NCBI GenBank assembly: GCA_030684475.1
Contig: JAUXWB010000156.1
Coordinates: 1-64,000, forward strand
DNA from: Reyranella sp.
GTDB taxonomy: Bacteria; Pseudomonadota; Alphaproteobacteria; Reyranellales; Reyranellaceae
DNA length: 64,000 nt
Direction: 5' to 3'
The notes under the pieces are model-generated. The model was not told where the DNA came from and searched no databases. It was given only the letters and a program-made list of their open reading frames with translations. Shown here in pieces: positions 27,352 to 36,387 of the stretch. The translations under genes and the position numbers were made by a program. How positions within the stretch are numbered: position 1 is the first letter of the stretch; every line of letters starts with the position of its first letter.

Positions 27352-30300
27352 GCCACTCGATCGCGAGAGCGCGCAAGACAAGCCTGCCGAGATCGAATGC
27401 CGATTCGAACGGGCGCTGACCATCGTCGTTCCGGCACTCAATGAAGCAGCCGCCATTCGCCAAGTCGTCGAAGGATTGGAGCGTGTCGCAGCAGAATGCC
27501 TCGACCGGTTCGAAATCGTGGCCATCAACGACGGCAGCACCGACGATACCGGCACAATTCTCGATGCACTGAAAAAGAAGATTCCCGAACTTACGGTCGT
27601 GCATCACGCACAACGCCAGGGTGTCGGTACCGGTTTTCGCGCAGGGCTCGCGCTGGCAACCACGCCCTTCATCACGGTCGTTCCAGGCGACGGCGCCTAT
27701 CCGCCGCAAAATCTGCAAACGGCGTTCAGGATGGTCGGCAGCGCACGCCATATCGGCTCGATGCGCACGAACCAGCTCTCGGCCCGTGGGTCGTTTCGTT
27801 CGGTCTATTCGTGGGCATACAAGTTCGGCATCGGCTGGCTGCTTCAACTCCCCGTCAGCGATCTCCACAGTCTTCACATTTACGCCGTCGACTCGCTGCG
27901 GCGGTCGCGCCTCACGCAGGACGGCTACCTGTATGGCATTGAAGCGCTTTCGGCCGCCGACATCGACCCGCATGACCTGAGGGAAACAGAGGTGACGCTT
28001 GCGCCCGATCGGGACCGCGCGAACCGCTCGCTGCGTTTCTCGACCGTGTTGGATTTGCTTTCTGCGCTCGGCGGTCTTTCCGATCGCCTGTTCGCGGGCT
28101 TGAAAGCACGCGGGCTGCTGGCGTTTCTGGCCGCCTATAGTTTGGTTTGGGTCCTAGTCTGCCTGCAGTTCAGCGAGACGCCCCATCTTCAGGACCTGGT
28201 TCCGAGGTCCTCTTGGTCCTATCTCACGGCGACGCTCGCCACGTTGCCAGCAATTGTCCTGATTCCTCTGACATTTGGCCTGTTGCTGCTTTCGCTATTC
28301 GATCGCAAGAACAACATTCCCCGCCCGTCCGATGACCATATCCTGTTGTCGATCATCGCGGGCACGGCTGCGCTCATACCGCTTGGCACACTTCTGGGGG
28401 CCGCCGGCTTGCTGCGGCCGGCCATTCTTGTGCCGGCGTGCCTGGCTGTCGTCTGGTTCGGATTGCTGCGGCATCCAGGCGCGCTGCTGTCGTTCTTCGA
28501 TTACGTGCTGCTTCGCGGCACCGCGACAAGAACTTCCATTGTGCTGATACGCGTGGCCGTGCTCTGCGCGCTCCTGCTCGTCCTGATCGGACAGGCTTTG
28601 CCGGTGGACGTCTGGATGACGGACGTGATGCAGATTTACTATGCGTTCCTGGCGCGCGTGAAGGCGGCCGGCAACTTCTGGATCGACCCATCCGCGCCCG
28701 ATCTATCCAATTTCCTCATTGGCCGCGGCAACGGGCTGCACCTGATCTTTGCCGCCATGTTTCACCCCTACATCGGTGGCCTGATTAGCTTCGCCTATGT
28801 CTGCGGCATTCTGCTCATCGTCCGGCGGACCGGTACACTGCTGTTGGACGGCACGCTGGGAAAGCAGGCCGACTTGCGGGAAAGCGCATGGGTGGCGGCC
28901 CTAGATCTGCTTGTGTTGGCGACACTGATGTCGGCGCTCTTGCGCATCGAATTCGCGAAGTATCACCTGCAGCTCGGCTTCCTTATTGCCGCAGGCCTCT
29001 ATCTCCTCGTCCTGCAACTTCACCGCGGGACGAGTACGGGGGCAAAAGCCCTGCTCGTGACCGCGATCACGCTCGCCGTCGTGCTGCCGCTCATTCTTCC
29101 GCAGCATATTATATTTTCTGGCATCCTCCTCGGCGCCGCTGCCGCTACGGGACTTCTGTACCGAGACTGGAAACTTGCGTCGACTGCCGTGAGCCTAGGC
29201 GTCATTGCCGGCCTCGCCTGCCTCCTCTCGTTGACGGTCAACTACGCTCACGTGGGCATTCCCGAACTTTTTCCTACCTCGATCTTCGCCAGGTTCGCCG
29301 ATGTAGAACGGTATGGACAATTATCGAGCTTCGAAGTCTGGCGATATATATTTCTGGCTCAGAATCTGAACGATCAAGCCATTGAGATCGGCCCCAGAAC
29401 GGCTGAACGATTGATGACGTTCCTCCACGGAACGCTGGTCAATGCAATGCTGCTCGGTTCGGCGGAGCTGCGCGAATGGGTCCTCCAATGGGTCGACTAT
29501 CACTGGAAGTGGCTTGCCGCCGACCCATGGTTTGCCGTCGCCTGCCTCTCTCCCCTGATCCTCGTCACGCTCATCGTCCTGTACAAGCCGCGCGCGCAGA
29601 TACTTCCCGTCACCATCGCCGTATTGCTGCTTACGGCCCCGGTCGCCTATATCGCCGGCCAGTGGCCCAGCGTGTTCGTGATCGCCGCGCCGGTAGCCCT
29701 CTATGCGATCCTTTCCGCCCGGGTAGCGGCGCACATTGCGGCGGCATTTGCCAGACCTGCCACGCTCGTCAACGAGCGTTCCGAAAACGATGGCGGCATG
29801 AGCTTTACTGGAAGGGTGCTGTTGGCATTGATGTTCGTGTGGCTTGGAATGGGGCTTCTTTATGCGCTCGTACCCGGGGAGAGCATCAACCGGATGTTTC
29901 TTGCGTTCGCTCCCTTGACTTCGGTTCTCGTCGTTCTGCTGGTCTGTGTGTGTGCGAGATTGTTCTTGAACGCGCGCTCGACAGCAATGGCGCTGACAAG
30001 AAATACGGGGCATCCGGACCGATTCAAGGTGGCAAATCCCGCTCAGGTCGTTACCGGTCTGATTATCTGCGCAGCCGTGCCCGCTGTTCTGATCGGGGTT
30101 CCCGCGGCGCAACTCGGCGTCGGCACTCCATTCGCAGCGCTCAGCATCGCCGTGCATATGCTGATTGTCGCTCTGGCGGGCGCCAGCCTCTACGGCCTGC
30201 TCCGGTCGGCCCCCGGATCATTCAAAGGGCTTTCGCTGTCGCGCTGGGCTTCGCTGGATATGCGTTTTGTCAGCCGAGCAGTCGCGGCTGCCTTCGCCCT

Positions 30301-30910
30301 CTTCGCGCTGACCAGCGTATGGAACGAGCGCGATACTCTTCTTCACATGGTCGAGCAGGTCAGAACGCCGGCTGATGGGCCAGTATATGGCGAATACGCC
30401 TGGAACTTCGATCGCTGCCTCGATATGGCCGAGATCGCAAAGGGACGGGGCAGGATCCTTCCCGTGAACGCGACGGAACAGGCCATTCCCTGCTACGCGC
30501 CGATCGGTCTTCCCCGCGGCACCTTCGTCCATCACTACAATTCGCTCCTCGCGCCCCACTACATGCTGGTGCTGTACGGATCTCCCGACGAGCTCGAAAC
30601 GTTCTATCGCGCAAATAACGTGAACTTCTTCTATTTCGACCGGCAGGAACGCGACTATATTTGGGGGCACGGCTTCAGCAGCCTGTTCGAGTCCGCAAGC
30701 CTGGAGCGCCGGTTCGACGTTGCGCACGAGGCGAAGGACTATTTTCTTCTCACCTGGCGGGGACAGGGCCAGCGGCCGGTAGACGCGAAAGTCGCCGACG
30801 AGCTGGCGCGGCTCCAGCCGATCAAGATCAAGAACTGGCCCCTCGCCGAAGAGGCGTACGAACGGCTCAGGCAAGAACTTCTGGACTCTCCAAAAGCAAA
30901 AGCGAACTGA
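27338..30910 (+). CDS. GT2 glycosyltransferase fused to large membrane domain
   Basis: A 1190-residue protein. Residues about 25-230 form a GT-A family 2 domain (VVPALNEAAAIRQVV, NDGSTDDTG, VPGDGAYPP in the DxD position) of the polyprenyl-phosphate sugar synthase type. From residue 260 on it is membrane-embedded, with perhaps 18-20 helices. The C-terminal soluble stretch of about 160 residues has 'FYRANNVNFFYFDRQERDY'. It overlaps the upstream flippase-like gene by 14 bp. A plausible job is making a polyprenyl-phosphate sugar and then using it, or a lipid-linked sugar, in a GT-C-like transfer on the outer face. The fusion is unusually long. Confidence 0.72.
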   Translation: MKSVRPLDRESAQDKPAEIECRFERALTIVVPALNEAAAIRQVVEGLERVAAECLDRFEIVAINDGSTDDTGTILDALKKKIPELTVVHHAQRQGVGTGFRAGLALATTPFITVVPGDGAYPPQNLQTAFRMVGSARHIGSMRTNQLSARGSFRSVYSWAYKFGIGWLLQLPVSDLHSLHIYAVDSLRRSRLTQDGYLYGIEALSAADIDPHDLRETEVTLAPDRDRANRSLRFSTVLDLLSALGGLSDRLFAGLKARGLLAFLAAYSLVWVLVCLQFSETPHLQDLVPRSSWSYLTATLATLPAIVLIPLTFGLLLLSLFDRKNNIPRPSDDHILLSIIAGTAALIPLGTLLGAAGLLRPAILVPACLAVVWFGLLRHPGALLSFFDYVLLRGTATRTSIVLIRVAVLCALLLVLIGQALPVDVWMTDVMQIYYAFLARVKAAGNFWIDPSAPDLSNFLIGRGNGLHLIFAAMFHPYIGGLISFAYVCGILLIVRRTGTLLLDGTLGKQADLRESAWVAALDLLVLATLMSALLRIEFAKYHLQLGFLIAAGLYLLVLQLHRGTSTGAKALLVTAITLAVVLPLILPQHIIFSGILLGAAAATGLLYRDWKLASTAVSLGVIAGLACLLSLTVNYAHVGIPELFPTSIFARFADVERYGQLSSFEVWRYIFLAQNLNDQAIEIGPRTAERLMTFLHGTLVNAMLLGSAELREWVLQWVDYHWKWLAADPWFAVACLSPLILVTLIVLYKPRAQILPVTIAVLLLTAPVAYIAGQWPSVFVIAAPVALYAILSARVAAHIAAAFARPATLVNERSENDGGMSFTGRVLLALMFVWLGMGLLYALVPGESINRMFLAFAPLTSVLVVLLVCVCARLFLNARSTAMALTRNTGHPDRFKVANPAQVVTGLIICAAVPAVLIGVPAAQLGVGTPFAALSIAVHMLIVALAGASLYGLLRSAPGSFKGLSLSRWASLDMRFVSRAVAAAFALFALTSVWNERDTLLHMVEQVRTPADGPVYGEYAWNFDRCLDMAEIAKGRGRILPVNATEQAIPCYAPIGLPRGTFVHHYNSLLAPHYMLVLYGSPDELETFYRANNVNFFYFDRQERDYIWGHGFSSLFESASLERRFDVAHEAKDYFLLTWRGQGQRPVDAKVADELARLQPIKIKNWPLAEEAYERLRQELLDSPKAKAN

Positions 30911-31018
30911 GCGTCGACTCTACGGCTCAAGCCGAACGTTTGGCTCCCTTCATCATCTCCCGTCAGTTCTCTTCATGGTGCCGCTCAATTCTCGCGCATG
31001 GTCGCCGCGACGGACAGA

Positions 31019-31046
31019 TTGTCGGCAACCCATCTTCGAGTATTGT
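31019..31046 (+). promoter_or_regulatory. possible sigma-70-like promoter, leaderless
   Basis: TTGTCG and TATTGT are spaced by 16 bases, and the -10-like hexamer ends six bases before the ATG at 31053. Transcription would then start at or next to the start codon, giving a leaderless mRNA. Matches are 4/6 in both hexamers, so this is a weak call. The same TATTGT-to-ATG spacing occurs at the better-supported promoter near 54867. Confidence 0.3.
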
Positions 31047-31052
31047 CGTCGA

Positions 31053-32270
31053 ATGACCGTCGACCAAGCAGTGTTTCTCGTCGGAGGACTCGGCACGCGC
31101 CTGGGCAGCCTTACGGCCCACAGCGCCAAGCCCGTTCTCGACGTTGCCGGCAAGCCATTCGTGGAACACCTGCTCGGCGAGGCGAACCGATTCGGCTTTC
31201 GGAAGGCCCTGCTGCTTTGCGGCCATCGGGCGGCGGACCTTCGCGCTGCCTATGACGGGAGGAGATTTGGTGACTTGAAGGTCGAGGTTGCGGTCGAAGC
31301 CGAGCCGGCTGGCACTGCGGGCGCGCTTGCGTTATCGGCCGACAGGCTGGACGAAGTCTTTCTCCTCGCCAACGGAGACTCCTTCTTCGATTTCAACTGG
31401 CTCGCCCTCCTCCCGTCCCTCGAGCGTGACGACTGGACCATGCATGCCGCGCTGGCGCTCGGCGTACCCGGCGGCCGGTACGGCCGCGTGGAGCTCGAGG
31501 GGGACCGCATCTCCCGCTTCCTGCCCAAGGGCGAAGGCGACCTGCCGATCAATGCCGGAATCTATCTCGTGCGCCGCCGCCTGCTGGACCGCATCCAGGC
31601 TGTGCCCTGCTCGCTCGAGAACGACATCCTGCCGGCCCTGGCGGCGGAGGGCGGGCTGCTGGGTCGCCCTGTGGAAGGTGCCTTCATCGATATCGGCATT
31701 CCCGAGGATTTCGAGCGCGCGCAGTCAGCCCTGCCGATGTTCCTGCGGCGCCCCGCCGTCTTCCTCGACCGCGACGGCGTGCTGAACCACGACGACAATT
31801 ACGTGCACCGGCCCGACCAGGTCCGTTGGACCGATGGCGCCATCGAGGCGGTGCGGTGGCTGAACGATGCGGGCCACTACGTGTTCGTCGTCACCAACCA
31901 GGCGGGCGTGGCGCGCGGCCTCTACGGCGAAGAGGACGTCCTCAGGCTGCACGGCTGGATGCAAAGCGAACTGCGGCGCGTCGGGGCGCATATCGACGGC
32001 TTTGAATACTGTCCCTACCACCCCGAGGGCACCGTCGAGGCCTACCGGCGCGTCTCGGAGTTCCGCAAACCCGGTCCCGGCATGATCCTGAAACTCAAGC
32101 AGGCTTGGGCGATCGACGAGGCGAGGTCTTTCCTGATCGGCGACCGGGAGAGCGATCTCCAGGCCGCCGCTGCGGCAGGCATTCCCGGTCACCTGTTCAC
32201 CGGCGGCAACCTGTTCGACTTCGTCAGGCCCCGCGTGCCGGCGCGACGAAGAAATCCCGCCGCCGGTTGA
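31053..32270 (+). CDS. nucleotidyltransferase-GmhB phosphatase fusion (HddC-GmhB type)
   Basis: 405 residues from ATG 31053. Residues 1-230 are a sugar-1-phosphate nucleotidyltransferase (FLVGGLGTRLGSL, 'NGDSFFDFNW', 'INAGIYL', 'FIDIGIPEDFERA'), as in HddC, the heptose 1-phosphate guanylyltransferase. Residues about 245-400 are a histidinol-phosphatase-like HAD domain (FLDRDGVLN, 'VVTNQAGVARG', 'CPYHPEG', 'IGDRESDLQAA') matching GmhB, including the zinc-site cysteine region. Together they would dephosphorylate heptose 1,7-bisphosphate and activate the product with GTP. The 3' end overlaps the convergent aldo/keto reductase gene by 47 bp. Confidence 0.85.
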   Translation: MTVDQAVFLVGGLGTRLGSLTAHSAKPVLDVAGKPFVEHLLGEANRFGFRKALLLCGHRAADLRAAYDGRRFGDLKVEVAVEAEPAGTAGALALSADRLDEVFLLANGDSFFDFNWLALLPSLERDDWTMHAALALGVPGGRYGRVELEGDRISRFLPKGEGDLPINAGIYLVRRRLLDRIQAVPCSLENDILPALAAEGGLLGRPVEGAFIDIGIPEDFERAQSALPMFLRRPAVFLDRDGVLNHDDNYVHRPDQVRWTDGAIEAVRWLNDAGHYVFVVTNQAGVARGLYGEEDVLRLHGWMQSELRRVGAHIDGFEYCPYHPEGTVEAYRRVSEFRKPGPGMILKLKQAWAIDEARSFLIGDRESDLQAAAAAGIPGHLFTGGNLFDFVRPRVPARRRNPAAG

Positions 32271-33198
32271 TCGCCAGGACGGCCTCCACTGCCTCCGGCG
32301 ACAACGGCCCGAGGGTACCCGCCAGGGCGTTCGTTTCGGCCTCTCCGGGGCGCAGGATGCCCGGAATGGTCGTGGAGACCGCCGGGAAGGACAGGCAAAA
32401 GCGCAAGGCTGCCACTGCCCCTTCCCGCCCTGGCTTGGCCTGGGTGGCCGCCAGAAGGTCGCGCGCGCCGTCGATCCAATTGTCGAGCTGAGCGCGCGGC
32501 CAGGCGCGTCGGTGGTCGCCCGGAGCGAAAGACGTGCTGCGGTCGATGGTGCCCGAGAGGAAGCCGAAGCAAAGAGGGGTCCGGGCGACGAAGGCGGCCT
32601 GGTGCTCTGCCAGAGCGTCCAACAGGCCGGACGTCAGCGCCCGCACGTCCATCATGTTGAAGTTCGCCTGGATGACCGCCATCCCGGCCATTTGCAGGGC
32701 CTCCAGGGCCGTCTGAGGGGTCTTGGCCGAAATTCCCCACGCCCGAACCTTCCCGACCTCCAGAAGGCGCTCCAGGGTCTGCCGGACGTCGTTCGAGGCC
32801 AGGACCTCGGAGGGCGGATTGTGGAGCTGCAGGACGTCCAGATAGTCCGTCTGCAGGCGTCTCAAACTTGCTTCCGTCGATCGTTGGAGAGCGGCAGGGG
32901 AAAAATCAGGCGCCCGGGTCCAGTCGTCATAGCCGGCCTTGGTAGCGACGACGACGTGTTGCCTTCGCCCGGCGAGCGCCCGACCGATCAGTTCCTCGCT
33001 GTGCCCGGCGCCGTAAGCAGGTGAGGTGTCGAAGAAGGTGATGCCGCAGTCGAGTGCCCGGTGGAGGGCCGCCAACGATTGGCCATCGTCGGTCTCGCCG
33101 TAGGAGGTTTCGCCGGCACTACGACCGCCGATCCCCCACGCACCGAAGCCGACCTCAGAGACAAGGATCCCGGTGCGACCCAGGCTGCGATAGCGCAT
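32224..33198 (-). CDS. aldo/keto reductase
   Basis: A 324-residue TIM-barrel oxidoreductase. The catalytic Asp and Tyr lie in 'FFDTSPAYGAGHSEELIG', the Lys in 'VVVATKAGYDD', and the His-bearing strand in 'YLDVLQLHNPP'. 'STTIPGILRPGEAETN' near the C-terminus is the cofactor-binding loop. In glycan loci, such enzymes reduce keto-sugars or related aldehydes using NADPH. It lies 12 bp downstream of the radical SAM gene on the same strand and probably belongs to one operon with it. Confidence 0.87.
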   Translation of the reverse strand: MRYRSLGRTGILVSEVGFGAWGIGGRSAGETSYGETDDGQSLAALHRALDCGITFFDTSPAYGAGHSEELIGRALAGRRQHVVVATKAGYDDWTRAPDFSPAALQRSTEASLRRLQTDYLDVLQLHNPPSEVLASNDVRQTLERLLEVGKVRAWGISAKTPQTALEALQMAGMAVIQANFNMMDVRALTSGLLDALAEHQAAFVARTPLCFGFLSGTIDRSTSFAPGDHRRAWPRAQLDNWIDGARDLLAATQAKPGREGAVAALRFCLSFPAVSTTIPGILRPGEAETNALAGTLGPLSPEAVEAVLAINRRRDFFVAPARGA

Positions 33199-33210
33199 CT
33201 GCGGCCGCGT

Positions 33211-35241
33211 TCAGTAGTGCCCGGCCAACTCGGGCGTGATCTCGAGAGCGCGCGGAGAGTAGAGATACGCACCCTTCTTGTTGCCCCACCAGACGATCTC
33301 GCGGCACCATTTCTGGAAATCGTCATAGGGCTTGCTGGTGCGGTCGATTTCGACCACCAGAGGCATCTTGCGAAGCAAGGCCGGCTCGCCGCCCCTCACC
33401 TTGTTCCAATAGTCGAGCAGATCGTAGTTGAGCTTCACCTTCACATCGGCCCGCGCGAAAGGCTGATGCACCAGGGCATGGTTGAGGCGAACGGCCTCCT
33501 CCACGACCTCGACCGGCAGGCCGGAACTCCTCGCCCGCACGGTGTCGGTCAAAAGCTCGCCCGCCTCCCTGTAGAAGGCGTCGAACCTTCCTTCGGCCGT
33601 CAGCTTGACGAAAATATACTCATCCGCCGGCCAGAAGATGTTGAGATACTCCTTCGAGAAGACGTACTCCGAGCCACCCTTCTGGATCGACCGGGCCTCG
33701 CTTTCGAAGAAGGCATTGATCTCCGCGATCATCGGGAAGCGCCTGGGATCGGCGGCCATGAAGGCCTCGATCATGTCCCGGTAGGAAATGCCGGAAATGC
33801 CGTGCGCCAGAATGAGGGGAATCTGGAAAAGCTTGTCGAAGTGCAGCAGCGCGGTCATCCAGCAGAAGGTGCGAGTACGCCGCCAATCGTCGAGTGGCGT
33901 CGCCGCTGTCGCGATCACCAGGTCCTGGACTTCCGGCACATCGTCGTCGAGTTCGACCCGTTCGCCGTGGATGTTGATGATCTTTGATTCGACCGTGACC
34001 ATGCCGTACTTCGCCTGATAGGCCGGATCGCCCATCTCGGCGTTGGGCAGGATCGACAGGTTGTTGAACTGGATGCGGTTGTGCTGGCCGTTTTCCATCA
34101 GCAGGTCGACGCCCCTGACGAACGACTCGTAGGTCTCGCCGGGCAGGCCCAGGATCAGGTCCGAGTAGGTCTCGACCTTGTCGCGTGTGAAACGGCGCTG
34201 CAGCTCCATGTAGGTGCCGAGCGAGATGTTGTCGCGCTTGATCGCCTCCAGGGTCGGCATGTCGACGCTCTGCATGGAGAGCGCCACCCCCTTGTTGAGG
34301 CCGGCGTCCGAGAGAATCTTCTGCGTCTCGTAGGCACGCTCGGTGGCGTTCTTGGTGTTCTGCACCGAGAGCGCCACCGGATAGCCGGTCTGCTTTTTGA
34401 TGCCGGCGACGTAGTTGGCGATGTCGACGTCGCGCTTCTGGATGCCGAAGTTGGCGTCGCAGCAGAATATGTATTCGATCTTCTTTTCGGCGAACCAGTC
34501 GACCTCGCGGAACAGGCGCTCTTCGCCGAACTTCGTCACCTTGGCGGCCGTCGCCGAGCCCCAGTCGCAGAAGGTGCAGCGGAACGGGCAGCCGCGGTTG
34601 GTTTCCCACAGGCCGATCCAGCTTTCCTCCCGATTGGCCGCCATGATCTCGTCGAAGGCACCTTCGAGGAAGGGCGACGGGATTTCGTCGAGATCACGCA
34701 CGCGATCGATGTTCTTGGTCCGGACGAAGGTGCCGTCCGGCTTCACCATGCTGATCCCCGGGATCGTCTCCCAGCTTGCCCGATCGTGGAAGGTCTCGAG
34801 AAGCTTCAGGAACGTGCGCTCGCCCTCGTTGTGGACGGCGAGATCGATCTGCGGATTGGCCCGCATGAACGATTCAGACTGGTCCGGCACGTGCGGCCCG
34901 CCGAAGATCACGACGATACCGGGCTTCAAGGCTTTCAGCCGGCGCGCGATCTCGAGCGAAATTCTGCCGTTCCAGACGTAGGTGCTGAAGCCGACGATGT
35001 CGGCGTCCTTCATCGCCTCGACCGCATCCGCGATACGCACGCGCTTGTAGAGCGGCGGCAGGAAGCGATACCGGCCGGGCTCGGGCGCAAACTTCTGCAC
35101 ATAGGTCTGCAGCAATGCGACCGAATAGGGTAGATAGTTCTGCCCCGAAAACGAGTTGTTGATCTGGACCAAGCCGACCGTCAGCGCCCCGGTGGAGGGC
35201 GCCGCCTGCGCGATGGATCCTGCGGCTTGTGGCGTCGACAT
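33211..35241 (-). CDS. B12-binding-domain radical SAM protein
   Basis: 676 residues from ATG 35241 (GAGG upstream); the track start adds 25 residues. The N-terminal half shows a cobalamin-binding-type Rossmann domain ('IVGFSTYVWN', 'VVIFGGPHVPD'). It is followed by a radical SAM core with CPFRCTFCDWG (CxxxCxxC) around residue 225 and 'DLILGLPGETYESF'. The C-terminal 250 residues are family-specific. Cobalamin-dependent radical SAM enzymes catalyse methylations at unactivated carbons and ring or carbon-skeleton rearrangements. Here a sugar or a lipid carrier is the likely substrate, but no close characterised relative comes to mind. Confidence 0.83.
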   Translation of the reverse strand: MSTPQAAGSIAQAAPSTGALTVGLVQINNSFSGQNYLPYSVALLQTYVQKFAPEPGRYRFLPPLYKRVRIADAVEAMKDADIVGFSTYVWNGRISLEIARRLKALKPGIVVIFGGPHVPDQSESFMRANPQIDLAVHNEGERTFLKLLETFHDRASWETIPGISMVKPDGTFVRTKNIDRVRDLDEIPSPFLEGAFDEIMAANREESWIGLWETNRGCPFRCTFCDWGSATAAKVTKFGEERLFREVDWFAEKKIEYIFCCDANFGIQKRDVDIANYVAGIKKQTGYPVALSVQNTKNATERAYETQKILSDAGLNKGVALSMQSVDMPTLEAIKRDNISLGTYMELQRRFTRDKVETYSDLILGLPGETYESFVRGVDLLMENGQHNRIQFNNLSILPNAEMGDPAYQAKYGMVTVESKIINIHGERVELDDDVPEVQDLVIATAATPLDDWRRTRTFCWMTALLHFDKLFQIPLILAHGISGISYRDMIEAFMAADPRRFPMIAEINAFFESEARSIQKGGSEYVFSKEYLNIFWPADEYIFVKLTAEGRFDAFYREAGELLTDTVRARSSGLPVEVVEEAVRLNHALVHQPFARADVKVKLNYDLLDYWNKVRGGEPALLRKMPLVVEIDRTSKPYDDFQKWCREIVWWGNKKGAYLYSPRALEITPELAGHY

Positions 35242-35415
35242 TCGCTGCGCCTCGTGGCCCTCCGTCCCCTCGTCGGCGAGGCTTGCTAGACCGATGACAG
35301 GCTGGAATTGAATCACTCAGACAGGTAGAGCGCCACTCTTCGCAATGCAATAGGATTAAAGCTCATAATACCCTGAATTGGCAGGGAATATTGAAAGAAG
35401 CGCCATGGGGACGGG

Positions 35416-36384
35416 ATGACTCTCGCCGGCAAAAAGGTCCTGATTGCGGGTGGGTCGGGCTTCCTGGGGACGAATCTGGCCCTGAGGCTGGCAGACTTGG
35501 GAGCCCGGCTACGGCTCACCATCCACCGCAATCCGCTCCAGGCGGCCTTTCCCGGCGCCGAAGTACTCGAGGTCGACCTGCGCCGGCCCGAGGATTGTGC
35601 CCGCGCAACCGAGGGCATGGACGCCGTCTTCATCTGCTCGGCCCATACCTCAGGCGCCGGAGTCATCCGGACAACCCCGCTTGTCCACATCACGCCCAAT
35701 GTCCTGATCAACACGCTGCTCCTCGAGGCAGCCTACGAGGCCCGGGTCGGGAAGGTCTGCTTCCTGTCCAGCGGGGCAGCCTATCCCGGCACCGGCGACC
35801 GGCCAGTCACCGAGGCCGAAATGTTCGAGGGCGACCCCGAGGAAGTCTACTTCCACGCCGGCTGGATGAAGCGCTACGCCGAAATCCTGTGCCGGACCTA
35901 TGCCGAGAAGATTTCCAACCCAATGCAGACCGTGGTCGTACGTCCGTCCAACGTCTACGGGCCCTACGACAAGTTCGACTTCGCCGTCAGCCATGTGACG
36001 GCCGCACTCCTTAGGCGGGTCGTCGAGCGGCAATCGCCGCTCGAAGTCTGGGGCACCGGCGACGATATCCGCGACCTGATCTACGTCGACGACTTCGTCG
36101 ACGGGGTGATCGCGGCCGTGGCCACCGATCTACCGTTCCTCGCCGTGAATATCTGTGCCGGTCGCGGCTACGCGGTCCGGCAAGTACTGGCGACGCTGCT
36201 GGAGGTGGATGGCTTCGGCGACGCCCAGGTCACGTTCGATCGATCAAGGCCCAGCACCGTACCGGTACGGCTGATGGACAACGGTCTTGCCCGCGCGCTC
36301 CTGGGATTCGAGGCACAAGTACCGCTTGCCGAAGGTCTCAGGCGGACGCTTGCCTGGTACCGGGCCAACAAGGCCGGGCATTAA
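35416..36384 (+). CDS. NAD-dependent epimerase/reductase-like protein lacking the usual catalytic Tyr
   Basis: A 322-residue extended SDR related to GDP-fucose synthase/epimerase proteins: IAGGSGFLGTNLA at the N-terminus, 'FLSSGAAYPG' at the Ser position, then 'VVRPSNVYGPYDKFD' and 'GTGDDIRDLIYVDDFVDGV'. At the place of YxxxK the sequence reads AGWMK, so the residue four before the lysine is Ala rather than Tyr (a Tyr lies three residues earlier in 'VYFHAGWMK'). Substrate-assisted catalysis or a changed reaction is possible. It lies just upstream of, and convergent to, the first E1 beta gene. Confidence 0.78.
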   Translation: MTLAGKKVLIAGGSGFLGTNLALRLADLGARLRLTIHRNPLQAAFPGAEVLEVDLRRPEDCARATEGMDAVFICSAHTSGAGVIRTTPLVHITPNVLINTLLLEAAYEARVGKVCFLSSGAAYPGTGDRPVTEAEMFEGDPEEVYFHAGWMKRYAEILCRTYAEKISNPMQTVVVRPSNVYGPYDKFDFAVSHVTAALLRRVVERQSPLEVWGTGDDIRDLIYVDDFVDGVIAAVATDLPFLAVNICAGRGYAVRQVLATLLEVDGFGDAQVTFDRSRPSTVPVRLMDNGLARALLGFEAQVPLAEGLRRTLAWYRANKAGH

Positions 36385-36387
36385 CGC

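Noticed and set aside
34081-35133. 350-residue plus-strand ORF
   Set aside because: Antisense to the radical SAM gene, which carries the CxxxCxxC motif in the other strand.
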